Of a DNA stretch of 64,000 nucleotides, positions 33,809 through 44,192 are shown one piece after another (positions within the stretch are counted from its first letter, which is position 1; each line of letters starts with the position of its first letter). The notes beneath the pieces are model-generated. The model had not been told where the DNA came from, did no database searches, and worked only from the letters and a program-made list of their open reading frames with translations. Location of the stretch: NCBI RefSeq assembly GCF_900101495.1, contig NZ_FMUS01000017.1, forward strand, positions 37,817 to 101,816. Reading direction: 5' to 3'. Source of the stretch: Alkaliphilus peptidifermentans DSM 18978 (lineage in GTDB: Bacteria > Bacillota > Clostridia > Peptostreptococcales > Natronincolaceae). Position numbers and translations under genes: made by a program.

Positions 33809-34669
33809 ATGAAACAATCAAAGCTATGGTTTACTCTTTTTATAGCTCCAATTTTATTTGCATTTATTGTTGTAGTAATAGTACCAATGATTGTAGGAAT
33901 CTACTACTCCTTTACTGATTGGGATGCTATTAGAACCGGCTCATGGGTAGGCTTCGATAACTATGCTAGAGTATTTAAGGATAAAGACTTCTTTAATTCC
34001 TTTGTATTTACAACTAAATTTGCAATTATATCTGTTATATCCATTAATATAATAGGCTTTATATTGGCATTACTTGTTACACAAGATCATAAAATAAGCA
34101 ACTTTTTACGAAGCGTTTTTTTCTTGCCCAACCTAATAGGAGGTCTAATTTTAGGCTTTATATGGCAGTTTATCTTTACAAGAGGGTTTGATGCAGTTGG
34201 AAAGTTGATGGGAATTGAGTTTTTACAAGGCTGGTTATCAGATACTACTACAGGATTTTGGGGCTTAGTAATATTAATGTCTTGGCAGATGTCGGGATAC
34301 ATGATGGTAATCTATATTGCAGCTCTACAAAATATACCACAATCATTATTGGAGGCAGCAGATATAGATGGAGCAAATAGCTGGCATAAGTTAAAGCATA
34401 TTACTATTCCATTAGTTGCACCTGCCTTTACGGTTGGAGTTTTTCTAGCGTTGTCTTGCTCCTTTAAATTATATGATCAAAATCTTGCATTGACAGGAGG
34501 CGGACCCTACAACTCTACTCAAATGCTAGCATTAAATATTTACAATACAGCCTTTAGATTTAGAGATTTTGGTGGCGCCCAAGCAAAGGCTGTTATCTTT
34601 TTACTAATAGTGGCGGCAATAACATTAACACAGGTATACATTGGTAAAAAAAGGGAGGTAGAAATGTAA
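33809..34669 (+). CDS. malF: Maltodextrin ABC transporter permease, MalF type
   Basis: A 286-residue inner-membrane permease with six predicted segments and the EAA loop EAADIDGANSWHKLKHITIP, which docks onto the ATPase. An earlier in-frame ATG (33749) would translate through the intercistronic hairpin; AGAGGAGG before ATG 33809 is the clear start. It pairs with the MalG-type permease whose start codon overlaps its stop by one base, and with the solute-binding protein upstream. Energy probably comes from the MsmX-type ATPase encoded at the end of the locus. Confidence 0.9.
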   Translation: MKQSKLWFTLFIAPILFAFIVVVIVPMIVGIYYSFTDWDAIRTGSWVGFDNYARVFKDKDFFNSFVFTTKFAIISVISINIIGFILALLVTQDHKISNFLRSVFFLPNLIGGLILGFIWQFIFTRGFDAVGKLMGIEFLQGWLSDTTTGFWGLVILMSWQMSGYMMVIYIAALQNIPQSLLEAADIDGANSWHKLKHITIPLVAPAFTVGVFLALSCSFKLYDQNLALTGGGPYNSTQMLALNIYNTAFRFRDFGGAQAKAVIFLLIVAAITLTQVYIGKKREVEM

Positions 34670-35499
34670 TGTCGAGTAATAAACATAGATCAAAAAAAGT
34701 CATTTTAATAATAAGTATACTACTGGCAATTATTTTTTTAGCACCCTTTTATTTAGTTTTAACGAATTCCTTTAAAACTCAGCAGGGTATCTTTCTCAAT
34801 GTAATGAGGCTACCCTTTGGTGACTTCTTTAATCCTCAAAACTATATTGAGGCCTTCAAACAATTAAATTATATTAGATCCTTTCTAAATTCACTATTCA
34901 TTACAGTATTTAGTACAATAATAATAATCATTTTCTCATCTATGGCTGCATGGATGCTGGTGAGGACCAAAACAAAGCTAAGTACATTTTTGTTTTTTCT
35001 ATTTACCTCAGCAATGCTAATTCCATTTCAATCAGTAATGCTACCCCTGGTAAATATAATGGGAAGACTAGGCCTACTAAATCCTATTGGTTTAATATTT
35101 ATGTACTTAGGCTTCGGGTCCAGTTTATCAATCATACTATATCATGGCTTTGTAAAAAACATTCCTATTGAGCTTGAAGAAGCAGCTACAATAGATGGAT
35201 GCAGTCCAATTCAAATCTTTTTGTATATAATATTTCCTCTGCTAAAACCAATTACCGTTACCGTTAGTATTTTAAACGTAATGTGGATTTGGAATGACTT
35301 TTTACTTCCCCAATTAGTAATTAACAAACCCCAATGGCATACAATTCCATTAAAAATGTTCTACTTCTTCGGTCAGTACTCTAGAAGATGGGATTTAGCC
35401 TTAGCAGGTCTTGTAATTTCAATGATTCCAATTATTACTTTTTACTTTATTGTACAAAAGCATATTATTAAAGGTATTACTCAGGGTTCCATTAAATAA
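34669..35499 (+). CDS. malG: Maltodextrin ABC transporter permease, MalG type
   Basis: A 276-residue permease with six predicted segments. The N-terminal hydrophobic helix is followed by NSFKTQQGIF and a long extracytosolic part; the EAA motif is EEAATIDGCSPIQIFLYIIF. This is the second subunit of a CUT1-family sugar importer. It starts one base inside the malF stop (TAATG), so translation is coupled. A GGGAGG site precedes it inside malF. The GH31 gene follows after 16 bp. Confidence 0.9.
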   Translation: MSSNKHRSKKVILIISILLAIIFLAPFYLVLTNSFKTQQGIFLNVMRLPFGDFFNPQNYIEAFKQLNYIRSFLNSLFITVFSTIIIIIFSSMAAWMLVRTKTKLSTFLFFLFTSAMLIPFQSVMLPLVNIMGRLGLLNPIGLIFMYLGFGSSLSIILYHGFVKNIPIELEEAATIDGCSPIQIFLYIIFPLLKPITVTVSILNVMWIWNDFLLPQLVINKPQWHTIPLKMFYFFGQYSRRWDLALAGLVISMIPIITFYFIVQKHIIKGITQGSIK

Positions 35500-35515
35500 C
35501 CAGTAGGAGGAGAAG

Positions 35516-37678
35516 ATGAAAACTTATAAAATAGACGAGAGATCAAGAAAATATAGATTTGGTGCTCCTATAGAGACAGAGAGTTTAGTAATAAATAGTA
35601 TGCAAAAAATGACTGATAACACCTTAAAGTATTTTAAATTAAATCGAAAGAAAAATCAACTTCAATTTATATATAAAATGAGTAAAAGTGATATTGTACT
35701 AGGGTTAGGCGAAAATCAAAGAGGTATGAACAAAAGAGGTGGACTATATGAATCCTTTTGCTCAGATGATCCAGTCCACACACCAGACAAAAAGTCACTA
35801 TATGGAGCCCACAATTTCTTTATTCTTGATGGCGCCGAGAAATTTGGAATATTTGTTGATTATCCTAGTAAAGTTATCTTTGACATTGGTTTCAGCCAAG
35901 CAGATGAACTTAATATAACAATAGAGGATGAAAACTTGGATTTATACATTATAGAGGGAGAGGGTCCAAAGGAAATAGTAGAAGCTTTTTTAGTATTACT
36001 GGGAGATTCCTATGTACCGCCTAAATGGGCCTTTGGATATCAGCAATCACGATGGAGCTATCCTGATAGCAAGGAAATTGAAAGAATTGCCGACTCTTTT
36101 TTGCAGAATAAAATACCCTGCGATGCCATTTATCTAGATATAGACTATATGGAAGCATATAAAGATTTTACCATCGATGAGAAAAGATTTCCGGAATTTA
36201 AAGAGTTTGTGGAAAAAATCAAAAATAAAGGATTTAGATTGATACCAATTATAGATGCTGGTGTGAAAATTGAAGATGATTATATTATATATGAAGAAGG
36301 TAAAAAGAATGACTTTTTTTGTGTAGATGAAGATGACACCCCTTTTGTTGCAGCAGTCTGGCCTGGAAAGGTACATTTTCCAGACTTCTTAAATCCTGAA
36401 GCTAGAAGATGGTTTGGTCTAAAGTATAAGCTGCTTATAGACAACGGGATAGAAGGCTTTTGGAATGATATGAATGAGCCTGCTATTTTCTATACAGAGG
36501 ATAGTCTGAAGAAGGCTATATCTATGGCAAAAGATAGTGAAGACAAAAATTTAGATATAAATTCATATTTTAATTTAAAGGATCAATTTTCTAATTTGAT
36601 TAATAATGTAGAGGACTATAAAAGGTTTTATCATAAAATAGATGGCAAAAAAATTAGCCATTATGATGTTCATAATTTATATGGCCATAATATGACTCGA
36701 TCAGCAGCAGAAGGATTTAAAGAAATTGATCCTAATAAGAGGTTTTTACTTTTTTCAAGGGCCTCCTATATTGGGATGGGCAGATACGGAGGAATATGGA
36801 CTGGAGACAATCATTCATGGTGGCAGCATATTCTGTTAAATATTAAAATGATGCCAGCTTTAAACATGTGCGGTTTCTTATATATAGGTGCAGATACCGG
36901 CGGCTTCAGTGGTGATGCAAATAGTCAATTGCTGATTAGGTGGAGCCAATTTAGTATTTTCACTCCTTTGTTCAGGAATCACTCAGCTTTAGGAACAAGA
37001 AGTCAAGAGCCCTATGCATTTGATGATGAAAGCACAAATATAATGAAAAAAGTAATTGAACTTAGATATAGTCTCATTCCATACATATACTCCGAATATA
37101 TGAAGGCAGCAATTAAAAAAATTCTATATTTTATGCCATTATCCTTTGAGTACAAGGATGAAATGTCAAAACGAGTAGAAGATCAACTGTTGGTTGGTGA
37201 TTCTTTAATGATAACACCTATTTATGAGGAAAATGCTATTGGAAGATATGTATGGCTTCCAGAGGATATGCTTTTATGTAAAATTAAAAGCCATCAAGAT
37301 ACAAGATGCCATGTGTATAAAAAGGGACATGCCTATATAGATGTAGAATTAGAAGAAACACCTATGTTTATAAGAAAAGATAAAATGATGATACTTGGAA
37401 AGCCAGCACAAAATGTAGAAAAAATAAACTTGGATGAGCTCAAGATAATTGCCTTTATAGAGGATGGAGGAAGCTACACCTACTTCGATGATGATGGAAG
37501 TACCCATAGCTATAAAGATGGCAATTATAGCGAGATACTTATAGAAATTAAGAAAAAAGCAGAAGAATATATCGTTGATGTTGAAAATAAAGGAAATTAC
37601 ATGGTGAAAAAAATACACTTTGAGATTATCGATATAGAGGGAAATGTAATAGAAAAAACAGTTAATTTAACAAAATAG
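35516..37678 (+). CDS. GH31 alpha-glucosidase
   Basis: A 720-residue cytosolic glycosidase (no signal peptide). The catalytic barrel is clear: WAFGYQQSRWSYPDSKEIE, then the nucleophile motif GFWNDMNEPA (Asp about 317), SRASYIGMGRYGG, the acid/base region WTGDNHSWW (about 428) and IGADTGGF. The C-terminus has beta-sandwich features (YTYFDDDGSTHSY). Family GH31 alpha-glucosidases release glucose from the non-reducing end of maltodextrins or isomalto links. Placement between the importer and MalQ fits intracellular processing of imported glucans. Confidence 0.92.
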   Translation: MKTYKIDERSRKYRFGAPIETESLVINSMQKMTDNTLKYFKLNRKKNQLQFIYKMSKSDIVLGLGENQRGMNKRGGLYESFCSDDPVHTPDKKSLYGAHNFFILDGAEKFGIFVDYPSKVIFDIGFSQADELNITIEDENLDLYIIEGEGPKEIVEAFLVLLGDSYVPPKWAFGYQQSRWSYPDSKEIERIADSFLQNKIPCDAIYLDIDYMEAYKDFTIDEKRFPEFKEFVEKIKNKGFRLIPIIDAGVKIEDDYIIYEEGKKNDFFCVDEDDTPFVAAVWPGKVHFPDFLNPEARRWFGLKYKLLIDNGIEGFWNDMNEPAIFYTEDSLKKAISMAKDSEDKNLDINSYFNLKDQFSNLINNVEDYKRFYHKIDGKKISHYDVHNLYGHNMTRSAAEGFKEIDPNKRFLLFSRASYIGMGRYGGIWTGDNHSWWQHILLNIKMMPALNMCGFLYIGADTGGFSGDANSQLLIRWSQFSIFTPLFRNHSALGTRSQEPYAFDDESTNIMKKVIELRYSLIPYIYSEYMKAAIKKILYFMPLSFEYKDEMSKRVEDQLLVGDSLMITPIYEENAIGRYVWLPEDMLLCKIKSHQDTRCHVYKKGHAYIDVELEETPMFIRKDKMMILGKPAQNVEKINLDELKIIAFIEDGGSYTYFDDDGSTHSYKDGNYSEILIEIKKKAEEYIVDVENKGNYMVKKIHFEIIDIEGNVIEKTVNLTK

Positions 37679-37709
37679 ATATTAGAAATAAGGTAGAAGG
37701 AGAAGAGAC

Positions 37710-39185
37710 ATGAAAAGAGGTAGCGGAATTTTAATGCATATAACATCATTGCCGAGTCCCTATGGAATAGGAACCTTAGGTAAAGACGCGTATGACTTTG
37801 TTGATTTTTTAGAGGATGCAGGGCAAAAATATTGGCAAATACTTCCCATAGGACCCACCAGCTATGGAGATTCACCTTATCAATCCTTTTCCTCCTTTGC
37901 AGGGAATCCATTTCTAATTGATTTAGAGCTTTTAGTCCAGGATGGAATACTTAAACAAGAAGACTTTGATTATACTGATTTTGGTGATAATACTGAAAAA
38001 ATAGATTATAGCAAGATATTTGAAAATAAAATGCCTATATTACAAAAAGCATACTTTAAGGGCTATGAAAGATTTCAAAGGGAGGTACGGGCATTTGTTG
38101 AGGAGAATACTGAATGGTTAGATAACTATAGTCTATACATGGCAATTAAGCAACATTTCTGTCTTAAAGCTTGGAAGGAATGGGATGAAGAAATTAAGTT
38201 TAGAAGAACAGATGCACTACATTATTATAAAAATTATTTGAAAAGTGAAATAGAATATTGGCAGTTTATACAGTATTTATTCTTTAAACAATGGAATGAA
38301 TTAAAAGACTATGCCAATAAAAAGGGAATTCAAATTATAGGGGACATACCAATTTATGTGGCAGAGGATAGTGTAGATACATGGGTCAACAGTGATATGT
38401 TTTTATTAGATGATAAAAAAGAACCTATAAAGGTGGCAGGATGCCCTCCAGATGCATTTTCAAAGGATGGGCAGTTATGGGGAAATCCTCTATACAACTG
38501 GGAGAATCATGAAGACAGTGGTTTCCAATGGTGGATAGATAGAATCGAAGGAAACATGAGATTATATGACATAATTCGAATAGATCATTTTAGAGGCTTT
38601 GAATCCTTTTGGACTGTTGATAATGGAGCTCAAATAGCTGCAACAGGCCAATGGGAAAAAGGACCAGCCATGAAGCTTTTTAATGCAATTAAAGAAAAGC
38701 TTGGGGAGGTACCTATAATTGCAGAAGATTTAGGCTTCTTAACACAGGAGGTAATCAATTTTAAAAATAAAACCGGGTATCCGGGAATGAAGGTCCTGCA
38801 GTTTGCCTTTGACCCAAGGGAGGAAAGTGATTATCTACCACACAATTACGAAAAGAACTGCATAGTCTACACCGGAACCCACGACAACGATACAGTACTA
38901 GGATGGATTAATAATACCAATAAAGATGACGTGGAATTTGCAATAGATTATTTAAAGTTAAATAATGAAGAAGGATATCATTGGGGATTTATAAGGGGAG
39001 CGTGGAGCTCAGTAGGAGACTTGGCTATTGCGCAAATGCAGGATTTTCTTGGTTTGGGCAGTAATGCAAGAATGAATATTCCATCTACACTGGGGGGCAA
39101 TTGGCAATGGAGAATTAAAAAGGAAGCCCTGACTTCAACCCTTGCTAAGCAAATTAATGTACTGACGAAATTGTATGGGAGGTAA
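37710..39185 (+). CDS. malQ: 4-alpha-glucanotransferase (amylomaltase, GH77)
   Basis: A 491-residue enzyme that transfers glucan segments among maltodextrins so that short ones become substrates for phosphorylase. The start RGSGILMHITSLPSPYGIG and QILPIGPTSYGDSPYQSFS are diagnostic. The nucleophile Asp is in IIRIDHFRGF (about 290), the acid/base Glu in IIAEDLG (about 335), and the third acid in TGTHDNDT (about 390). AGAAGGAGAAG precedes the start. It lies 5 bp before the phosphorylase gene, so the two are made together. Confidence 0.95.
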   Translation: MKRGSGILMHITSLPSPYGIGTLGKDAYDFVDFLEDAGQKYWQILPIGPTSYGDSPYQSFSSFAGNPFLIDLELLVQDGILKQEDFDYTDFGDNTEKIDYSKIFENKMPILQKAYFKGYERFQREVRAFVEENTEWLDNYSLYMAIKQHFCLKAWKEWDEEIKFRRTDALHYYKNYLKSEIEYWQFIQYLFFKQWNELKDYANKKGIQIIGDIPIYVAEDSVDTWVNSDMFLLDDKKEPIKVAGCPPDAFSKDGQLWGNPLYNWENHEDSGFQWWIDRIEGNMRLYDIIRIDHFRGFESFWTVDNGAQIAATGQWEKGPAMKLFNAIKEKLGEVPIIAEDLGFLTQEVINFKNKTGYPGMKVLQFAFDPREESDYLPHNYEKNCIVYTGTHDNDTVLGWINNTNKDDVEFAIDYLKLNNEEGYHWGFIRGAWSSVGDLAIAQMQDFLGLGSNARMNIPSTLGGNWQWRIKKEALTSTLAKQINVLTKLYGR

Positions 39186-39190
39186 AGGGT

Positions 39191-41605
39191 ATGATCAATA
39201 AAACAGAGTTAAAGAAAAGTATAGAAAGAATACTAAAGGTAGAATTCATGTCAACCATAAAAACTGCATGTATAGAAGAAAAATACTATGCTGTTTCAAA
39301 GGGGATAATAGAGCAAATAATAGATAACTGGCAAAAATCTACAGAAAGCTATAGGAGGCAAAAACAAGCATTTTATCTTTCGGCAGAGTTTCTGATGGGT
39401 AGAGCCTTTGGAAATAATTTAATAAACCTAGGAATATATGATGATGTAAGGTCGGTATTGGATGAAATTCAAATAGATATTAATGAGATAGAAGCAGCAG
39501 AGGAGGATGCAGGTTTAGGAAATGGTGGACTAGGGAGATTGGCTGCATGTTTTTTAGATTCCTGTGCAACACTGAATTTACCAGTGACAGGATACGGTAT
39601 TCTATATAAGTATGGAATATTTAAACAAAAATTTATTGAGGGATTTCAAGTAGAAGAAGGGGACAGTTGGCTAAAGGATGGATATCCCTGGGCAGTAAAA
39701 AAAGCTAAAGAGTCAGTTATTATAGAATTTTCAAATGAAAGAGTTAAAGCAGTACCATTTGATATTCCAATCATAGGCCATGCAACAAAAAATATCAATA
39801 CATTAAGATTATGGCAGGCAGAGCCTATTAGAGCTTTTGATTTCCAGCTTTTTAATGATCAAAAATATAATGAAGCAGTTGAAGAAAAAAACAAAGCTGA
39901 GGATATTTCCAAGGTGTTATATCCTAATGATTCTGACGATAGAGGTAAAACTCTAAGATTAAAGCAGCAATACTTCTTTGTTGCAGCTTCTATAAAAGAT
40001 ATAATAAAAAATTATAAGATGAGATGCTATAAATCCTTCGACGATTTTAACCTATATAATGCAATACAGCTTAATGATACCCATCCAGTAGTTGCAATAC
40101 CAGAGTTGATGAGGATATTGGTTGACGATGAAAAGATGGAGTGGCAAAAGGCATGGGAAATAACCCGAAATACCTTTTCCTATACAAATCATACAATTCT
40201 TTCAGAAGCCCTTGAACAATGGGACTGCCAGCTTTTTAAAGGTCTAATTCCCAGGGTCTATGAAGTAATTATCAAAATAGATACTCAATTGGCAAGTGAG
40301 CTAAAAATCAAAGGATATTCCGACGACAAAATTCAGGGTATGAGGATTATAGAGGATGGCAAAATCAGAATGGCTTCTTTAGCCATCTATGGAAGTCATA
40401 CCACCAATGGTGTTGCTGCCCTCCATACAGATATACTGAAGGAAAAAGAATTAAAGGATTGGTATCAGCTATATCCTGAACGATTTCAAAACAAAACCAA
40501 TGGGATAACACCAAGAAGATGGTTGGCTCTATGTAATAAGGAGTTAGCGGAAATGATAACTGAACTTTTAAAATCCGACCAATGGATTAGAGATTTATCA
40601 ATGCTTAAGGAGTTGGATAAATACTCGGAGGATGAGTCTGTATTAAAGAGATTTATATGTATTAAGAATCAAAAAAAACAGCAATTAGCAGAATACATCA
40701 AAGCCTATGAGAATATTGAAATCAATATAGATTCTATATTTGATATACAAATTAAGCGTCTACACGAATATAAGCGTCAGCTGTTAAACGCATTTCAGAT
40801 ATTAGATTTGTACTACAAGCTTAAAGAAAATCCTCATATGGAAGTTCCGGCTAGAACCTTTATCTTTGGTGCAAAGGCTGCCCCAGGTTATTTTAGGGCG
40901 AAGGGAATTATAAAGTATATTAATGAAATAGCAAGGCTAATAAATAATGATAAAAGCATCAATGAAAAAATAAAGGTAGTATTCATACAAAACTATAGAG
41001 TTTCATATGCAGAAAGGCTATTTCCTGCGGCTGACGTATCGATCCAAATTTCTACAGCCGGTAAGGAAGCATCAGGAACAGGAAATATGAAGTTTATGCT
41101 AAATGGTACCCCTACTGTAGGAACCTACGATGGGGCAAACGTTGAAATTGTTGAAGAAGCAGGAGATGAAAACAATTTTATTTTCGGAGCAAGAATGGAA
41201 GAAATTGAAGCAATAAAAGATAATTATAATCCTAAAGATTATTATAACAAAGAACCAAGAATAAAGAGAGTTGTAGATACATTAATCGATGGTACATTTG
41301 ATGACGGTGGTACAGGTATGTTTAAGGAATTGCATAATGCATTACTGGAGGGTGCAAGCTGGCATAAAGCTGATAACTACTTCATCCTTAGAGATTTTAT
41401 GGAATACACTAAAGTACAAGAAAAAGTTGACGAAGCATATAATAATAGATTGGAATGGGCAAAAAAATGCTGGAAAAATCTAGTTAACTCAGGAAAGTTC
41501 AGTACAGATAGGACAATTTCTCAATATGCTGAAGAAATTTGGAATATAAAGCATACACCAATTCTTATAGAAAGTGAAGAGAGAAGAGTTAAGAGTGAAG
41601 AATGA
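39191..41605 (+). CDS. glgP: Glycogen/starch/alpha-glucan phosphorylase
   Basis: An 804-residue GT35 enzyme that phosphorolyses alpha-1,4-glucans to glucose-1-phosphate. AEDAGLGNGGLGRLAACFLDS is the family signature. The pyridoxal phosphate site is EASGTGNMKFMLNGT near residue 630, with Lys in NMKF. RRQKQAFYLSAEFLMGRA near the start is also typical. The last 10-12 residues (ESEERRVKSEE) are unusually charged and come from a purine-rich repeated stretch (41572-41630) rather than conserved fold. It ends the enzyme part of the maltodextrin operon. Confidence 0.95.
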   Translation: MINKTELKKSIERILKVEFMSTIKTACIEEKYYAVSKGIIEQIIDNWQKSTESYRRQKQAFYLSAEFLMGRAFGNNLINLGIYDDVRSVLDEIQIDINEIEAAEEDAGLGNGGLGRLAACFLDSCATLNLPVTGYGILYKYGIFKQKFIEGFQVEEGDSWLKDGYPWAVKKAKESVIIEFSNERVKAVPFDIPIIGHATKNINTLRLWQAEPIRAFDFQLFNDQKYNEAVEEKNKAEDISKVLYPNDSDDRGKTLRLKQQYFFVAASIKDIIKNYKMRCYKSFDDFNLYNAIQLNDTHPVVAIPELMRILVDDEKMEWQKAWEITRNTFSYTNHTILSEALEQWDCQLFKGLIPRVYEVIIKIDTQLASELKIKGYSDDKIQGMRIIEDGKIRMASLAIYGSHTTNGVAALHTDILKEKELKDWYQLYPERFQNKTNGITPRRWLALCNKELAEMITELLKSDQWIRDLSMLKELDKYSEDESVLKRFICIKNQKKQQLAEYIKAYENIEINIDSIFDIQIKRLHEYKRQLLNAFQILDLYYKLKENPHMEVPARTFIFGAKAAPGYFRAKGIIKYINEIARLINNDKSINEKIKVVFIQNYRVSYAERLFPAADVSIQISTAGKEASGTGNMKFMLNGTPTVGTYDGANVEIVEEAGDENNFIFGARMEEIEAIKDNYNPKDYYNKEPRIKRVVDTLIDGTFDDGGTGMFKELHNALLEGASWHKADNYFILRDFMEYTKVQEKVDEAYNNRLEWAKKCWKNLVNSGKFSTDRTISQYAEEIWNIKHTPILIESEERRVKSEE

Positions 41606-41630
41606 AGAGTTAAGAGATAAAGAGTGAAAA
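41572..41630 (+). repeat. Purine-rich simple repeat at the 3' end of glgP
   Basis: GAAGAGTTAAGAG- and AGAGTTAAGAGTGAAGA-like units follow one another across the glgP stop codon (AGAGAAGAGTTAAGAGTGAAG, then AATGAAGAGTTAAGAG). The stop falls inside the repeat, so changes in repeat number would alter the C-terminus of the phosphorylase. Confidence 0.55.
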
Positions 41631-41786
41631 AAGGGCACGACGAAACTGTCGACTCTAATGCAAATGTCTTGTAAATACAGATAATAAAACTACAAAATAT
41701 TTGTGCAACTTGTCAATATATTTTATACTATATTTATAATACAATAAAGATCAAACAAGGAAATCATTGTCTAAGGAGGAATTGTA

Positions 41787-42896
41787 ATGGCAGGACTTAG
41801 TCTAAAAAACATTTATAAAATATATCCCGGTGATGTAACTGCTGTTAAAGATTTTAATCTAGAAATAAAGGATAAAGAATTTATTGTATTAGTAGGACCA
41901 TCTGGATGTGGTAAATCGACCACATTAAGAATGATTGCAGGACTTGAGGAAATTACTAAAGGAGAGCTTTTTATAGAGGACCGCATAGTTAACGAAGTCG
42001 CGCCAAAGGACAGAGATATAGCTATGGTATTTCAAAATTATGCCTTATATCCTCATATGACAGTATATGACAATATGGCTTTTGGATTAAAACTAAGAAA
42101 AACCCCTAAAGCTGAGATACATAGAAGAGTTAGTGAGGCAGCTAAAATATTGGATATTGAGGAGCTGCTGGAAAGAAAGCCAAAGGCTTTATCTGGTGGA
42201 CAAAGACAAAGGGTAGCTTTAGGTAGGGCTATAGTTAGAGAACCAAAGGTATTTCTAATGGATGAACCCCTTTCAAATTTAGATGCTAAGCTAAGGGTTT
42301 TGATGCGAACAGAAATTTCAAAGCTCCATTATAAGCTTCAAACTACATTCATTTATGTAACCCATGATCAAACAGAAGCCATGACAATGGGAGATCGTAT
42401 TGTAGTAATGAAGGATGGGTTAATACAGCAAGTAGATACCCCATTAAACCTTTATAACTCACCAGTAAATGTTTTTGTAGCTGGTTTTATTGGAAGCCCA
42501 CAAATGAATTTTATTACTGGACAAATTGAAGCAACAGGAGATTCAACCTTCTTTGTATTTGATAATTATCGCATCTTACTAACGCCTGAAAAATCTAAGG
42601 TTTTAAAGGATAAAGGATATGTAAATAAAGAAGTAGTTATGGGTATTAGGCCAGAAGATATCCACGATGAAGAGTCCATTATTGAAAAATACACTGGGTG
42701 TGTTGTAGATGGAAATATTGAAGTGTCTGAGCTTATGGGAGCGGAGGTTTATCTTTATTTAAAAATTGGTGAGCATAATATTACTGCTAGAGTTGGTTCC
42801 AATTCAAAATCTGATCCTAATACAATAACGAAGCTAGCATTTGACCCAAATAAAATTCATATGTTTGATAAGAAGTCAGAATTAGCCATATTCTAA
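41787..42896 (+). CDS. msmX: Sugar ABC transporter ATP-binding protein (MsmX/UgpC/MalK type)
   Basis: A 369-residue ATPase. Walker [10 protein letters not shown] (about 37), Q-loop [16 protein letters not shown], signature LSGGQRQR (about 134), Walker [17 protein letters not shown] and the switch [13 protein letters not shown] are followed by TOBE domains, as in MalK/MsmX. These subunits often power several CUT1 importers. AAGGAGG precedes the ATG. It is 181 bp behind glgP and may have its own promoter (TTGTCA and TTTATA near 41708-41740), but it is the only such ATPase here and likely energises the MalEFG system. Confidence 0.93.
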   Translation: MAGLSLKNIYKIYPGDVTAVKDFNLEIKDKEFIVLVGPSGCGKSTTLRMIAGLEEITKGELFIEDRIVNEVAPKDRDIAMVFQNYALYPHMTVYDNMAFGLKLRKTPKAEIHRRVSEAAKILDIEELLERKPKALSGGQRQRVALGRAIVREPKVFLMDEPLSNLDAKLRVLMRTEISKLHYKLQTTFIYVTHDQTEAMTMGDRIVVMKDGLIQQVDTPLNLYNSPVNVFVAGFIGSPQMNFITGQIEATGDSTFFVFDNYRILLTPEKSKVLKDKGYVNKEVVMGIRPEDIHDEESIIEKYTGCVVDGNIEVSELMGAEVYLYLKIGEHNITARVGSNSKSDPNTITKLAFDPNKIHMFDKKSELAIF

Positions 42897-42910
42897 AACG
42901 AGGGATAACT

Positions 42911-43903
42911 TTGAAATCAATTAAAACGCTATTTACCCAAATTGAAGATATTTTCCCCTATTACCTAGCTCTTTATAATGATGAAGGGCAGATGGTGGCC
43001 AGTACAGAGAATATATCAGAAGACCGTCAGCAGGATAAAGTAATTTACCGGTTTTGTCTTGTTGATGGTACCACCTTCTTTTTGCATTCTCAGGAGCCAT
43101 TGAAAGAAGAATCTATAAAGCTGCTGCAGCTTATGATAAACCAATCATTACACAATATGAGTTCCTATGGCAAAGGGCAGATAGTAAAATTAATGGCAGA
43201 AGGAAATTTTGACTCAAAAATACTAAAACGAGCAGAACAGTTGCTATTAAGAACAAAGGACTATTACACCTTAATATGGATTGAATTTACAGGTGATGAT
43301 GAACTTAAAGCCTTACATCAAGTTATCGTAGAAAGCTTCAAAGGATATAAGCAGATCACAGTAGTCCCTATAACAGATGGTATTCTGCTTTTTATTGAGG
43401 GTGAAGAAACAAAGGAAAGTCTTCATGAAAAAGGTAAAAGGATTAGAGCTATAGTTAACTCTGAGCTTTTTTTAGATGTTAGTATAGGAATTAGTAATAA
43501 ATATACAAAATTAAATGACCTATATAATGCTGTCATGGAAACCAAAAAATCTGTTGAAATAGGTAATGCTCTTTATCCTGGAAAACGACTTTATATTACT
43601 GAAGATTTAAAGGTTGAGAAGCTATTATATATGATTTCTCAGTCTGATAGAAAAAATATATATATTGAATTATTCCATAAAGAGTTTTTCGATTCAATAG
43701 AGGAAGAAATTTATAAAACCATGGATGTCTTTCTGGAAAAGGATTTAAATTTAGGTGATACAGCTAGGGAACTCTATATTCATCGTAATACATTAGCCTA
43801 TCGGTTAGATAAAATCCAAAAGGAGTCAGGACTTGACCTAAGAAAGTTTGAAGATGCTATGTTATATAAAATTAGCTTGTTACTGAAGAAAAGTTTAGAC
43901 TAA
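42911..43903 (+). CDS. PucR/CdaR-type regulator with C-terminal HTH_30
   Basis: A 330-residue protein. Its C-terminus DTARELYIHRNTLAYRLDKIQ is the HTH_30 helix-turn-helix of PucR/CdaR (sugar-diacid) regulators; before it is a GGDEF-like PucR middle region (about 130-215). The first 80 residues form an unassigned sensor-like domain. The start is TTG 42911 after AGGGATAAC. It follows msmX by 14 bp, so it may be co-transcribed, and could adjust sugar transport. I cannot identify its ligand. Confidence 0.85.
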   Translation: MKSIKTLFTQIEDIFPYYLALYNDEGQMVASTENISEDRQQDKVIYRFCLVDGTTFFLHSQEPLKEESIKLLQLMINQSLHNMSSYGKGQIVKLMAEGNFDSKILKRAEQLLLRTKDYYTLIWIEFTGDDELKALHQVIVESFKGYKQITVVPITDGILLFIEGEETKESLHEKGKRIRAIVNSELFLDVSIGISNKYTKLNDLYNAVMETKKSVEIGNALYPGKRLYITEDLKVEKLLYMISQSDRKNIYIELFHKEFFDSIEEEIYKTMDVFLEKDLNLGDTARELYIHRNTLAYRLDKIQKESGLDLRKFEDAMLYKISLLLKKSLD

Positions 43904-43908
43904 TGGAG

Positions 43909-43937
43909 AGAACAATACTAGGTGTTGTTCTTTTTTT
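43909..43937 (+). terminator. Terminator ending the msmX-regulator unit
   Basis: AGAACAA (43909-43915) pairs with TTGTTCT (43925-43931), then a long T-run. Confidence 0.82.
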
Positions 43938-44192
43938 ATTGCTATGAAAGTTCGTAAATATATCTATAACATAGATATAAGTAAAGAGGATAATATAATG
44001 AAAAAATAGACTAAGCTATGCCGCCACAGAATTACTGTTAATTTTGATAATTAAAGAAATTTAAGATATAATTTTTGCATAAAGATTTTATAAATATAGC
44101 TTAGTTATTCAAAATAGAAGAACATATATAGCTACTATAATTGATAACATACACAGCGAAATACATAATTATATTATAGGTGGAGGTGTAAG

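Noticed and set aside
43938..44192. Small ORF or RNA between the PucR-like and zinc-ribbon genes
   Set aside because: AT-rich with only very short frames and no stable structure beyond the terminator; probably just promoter sequence.
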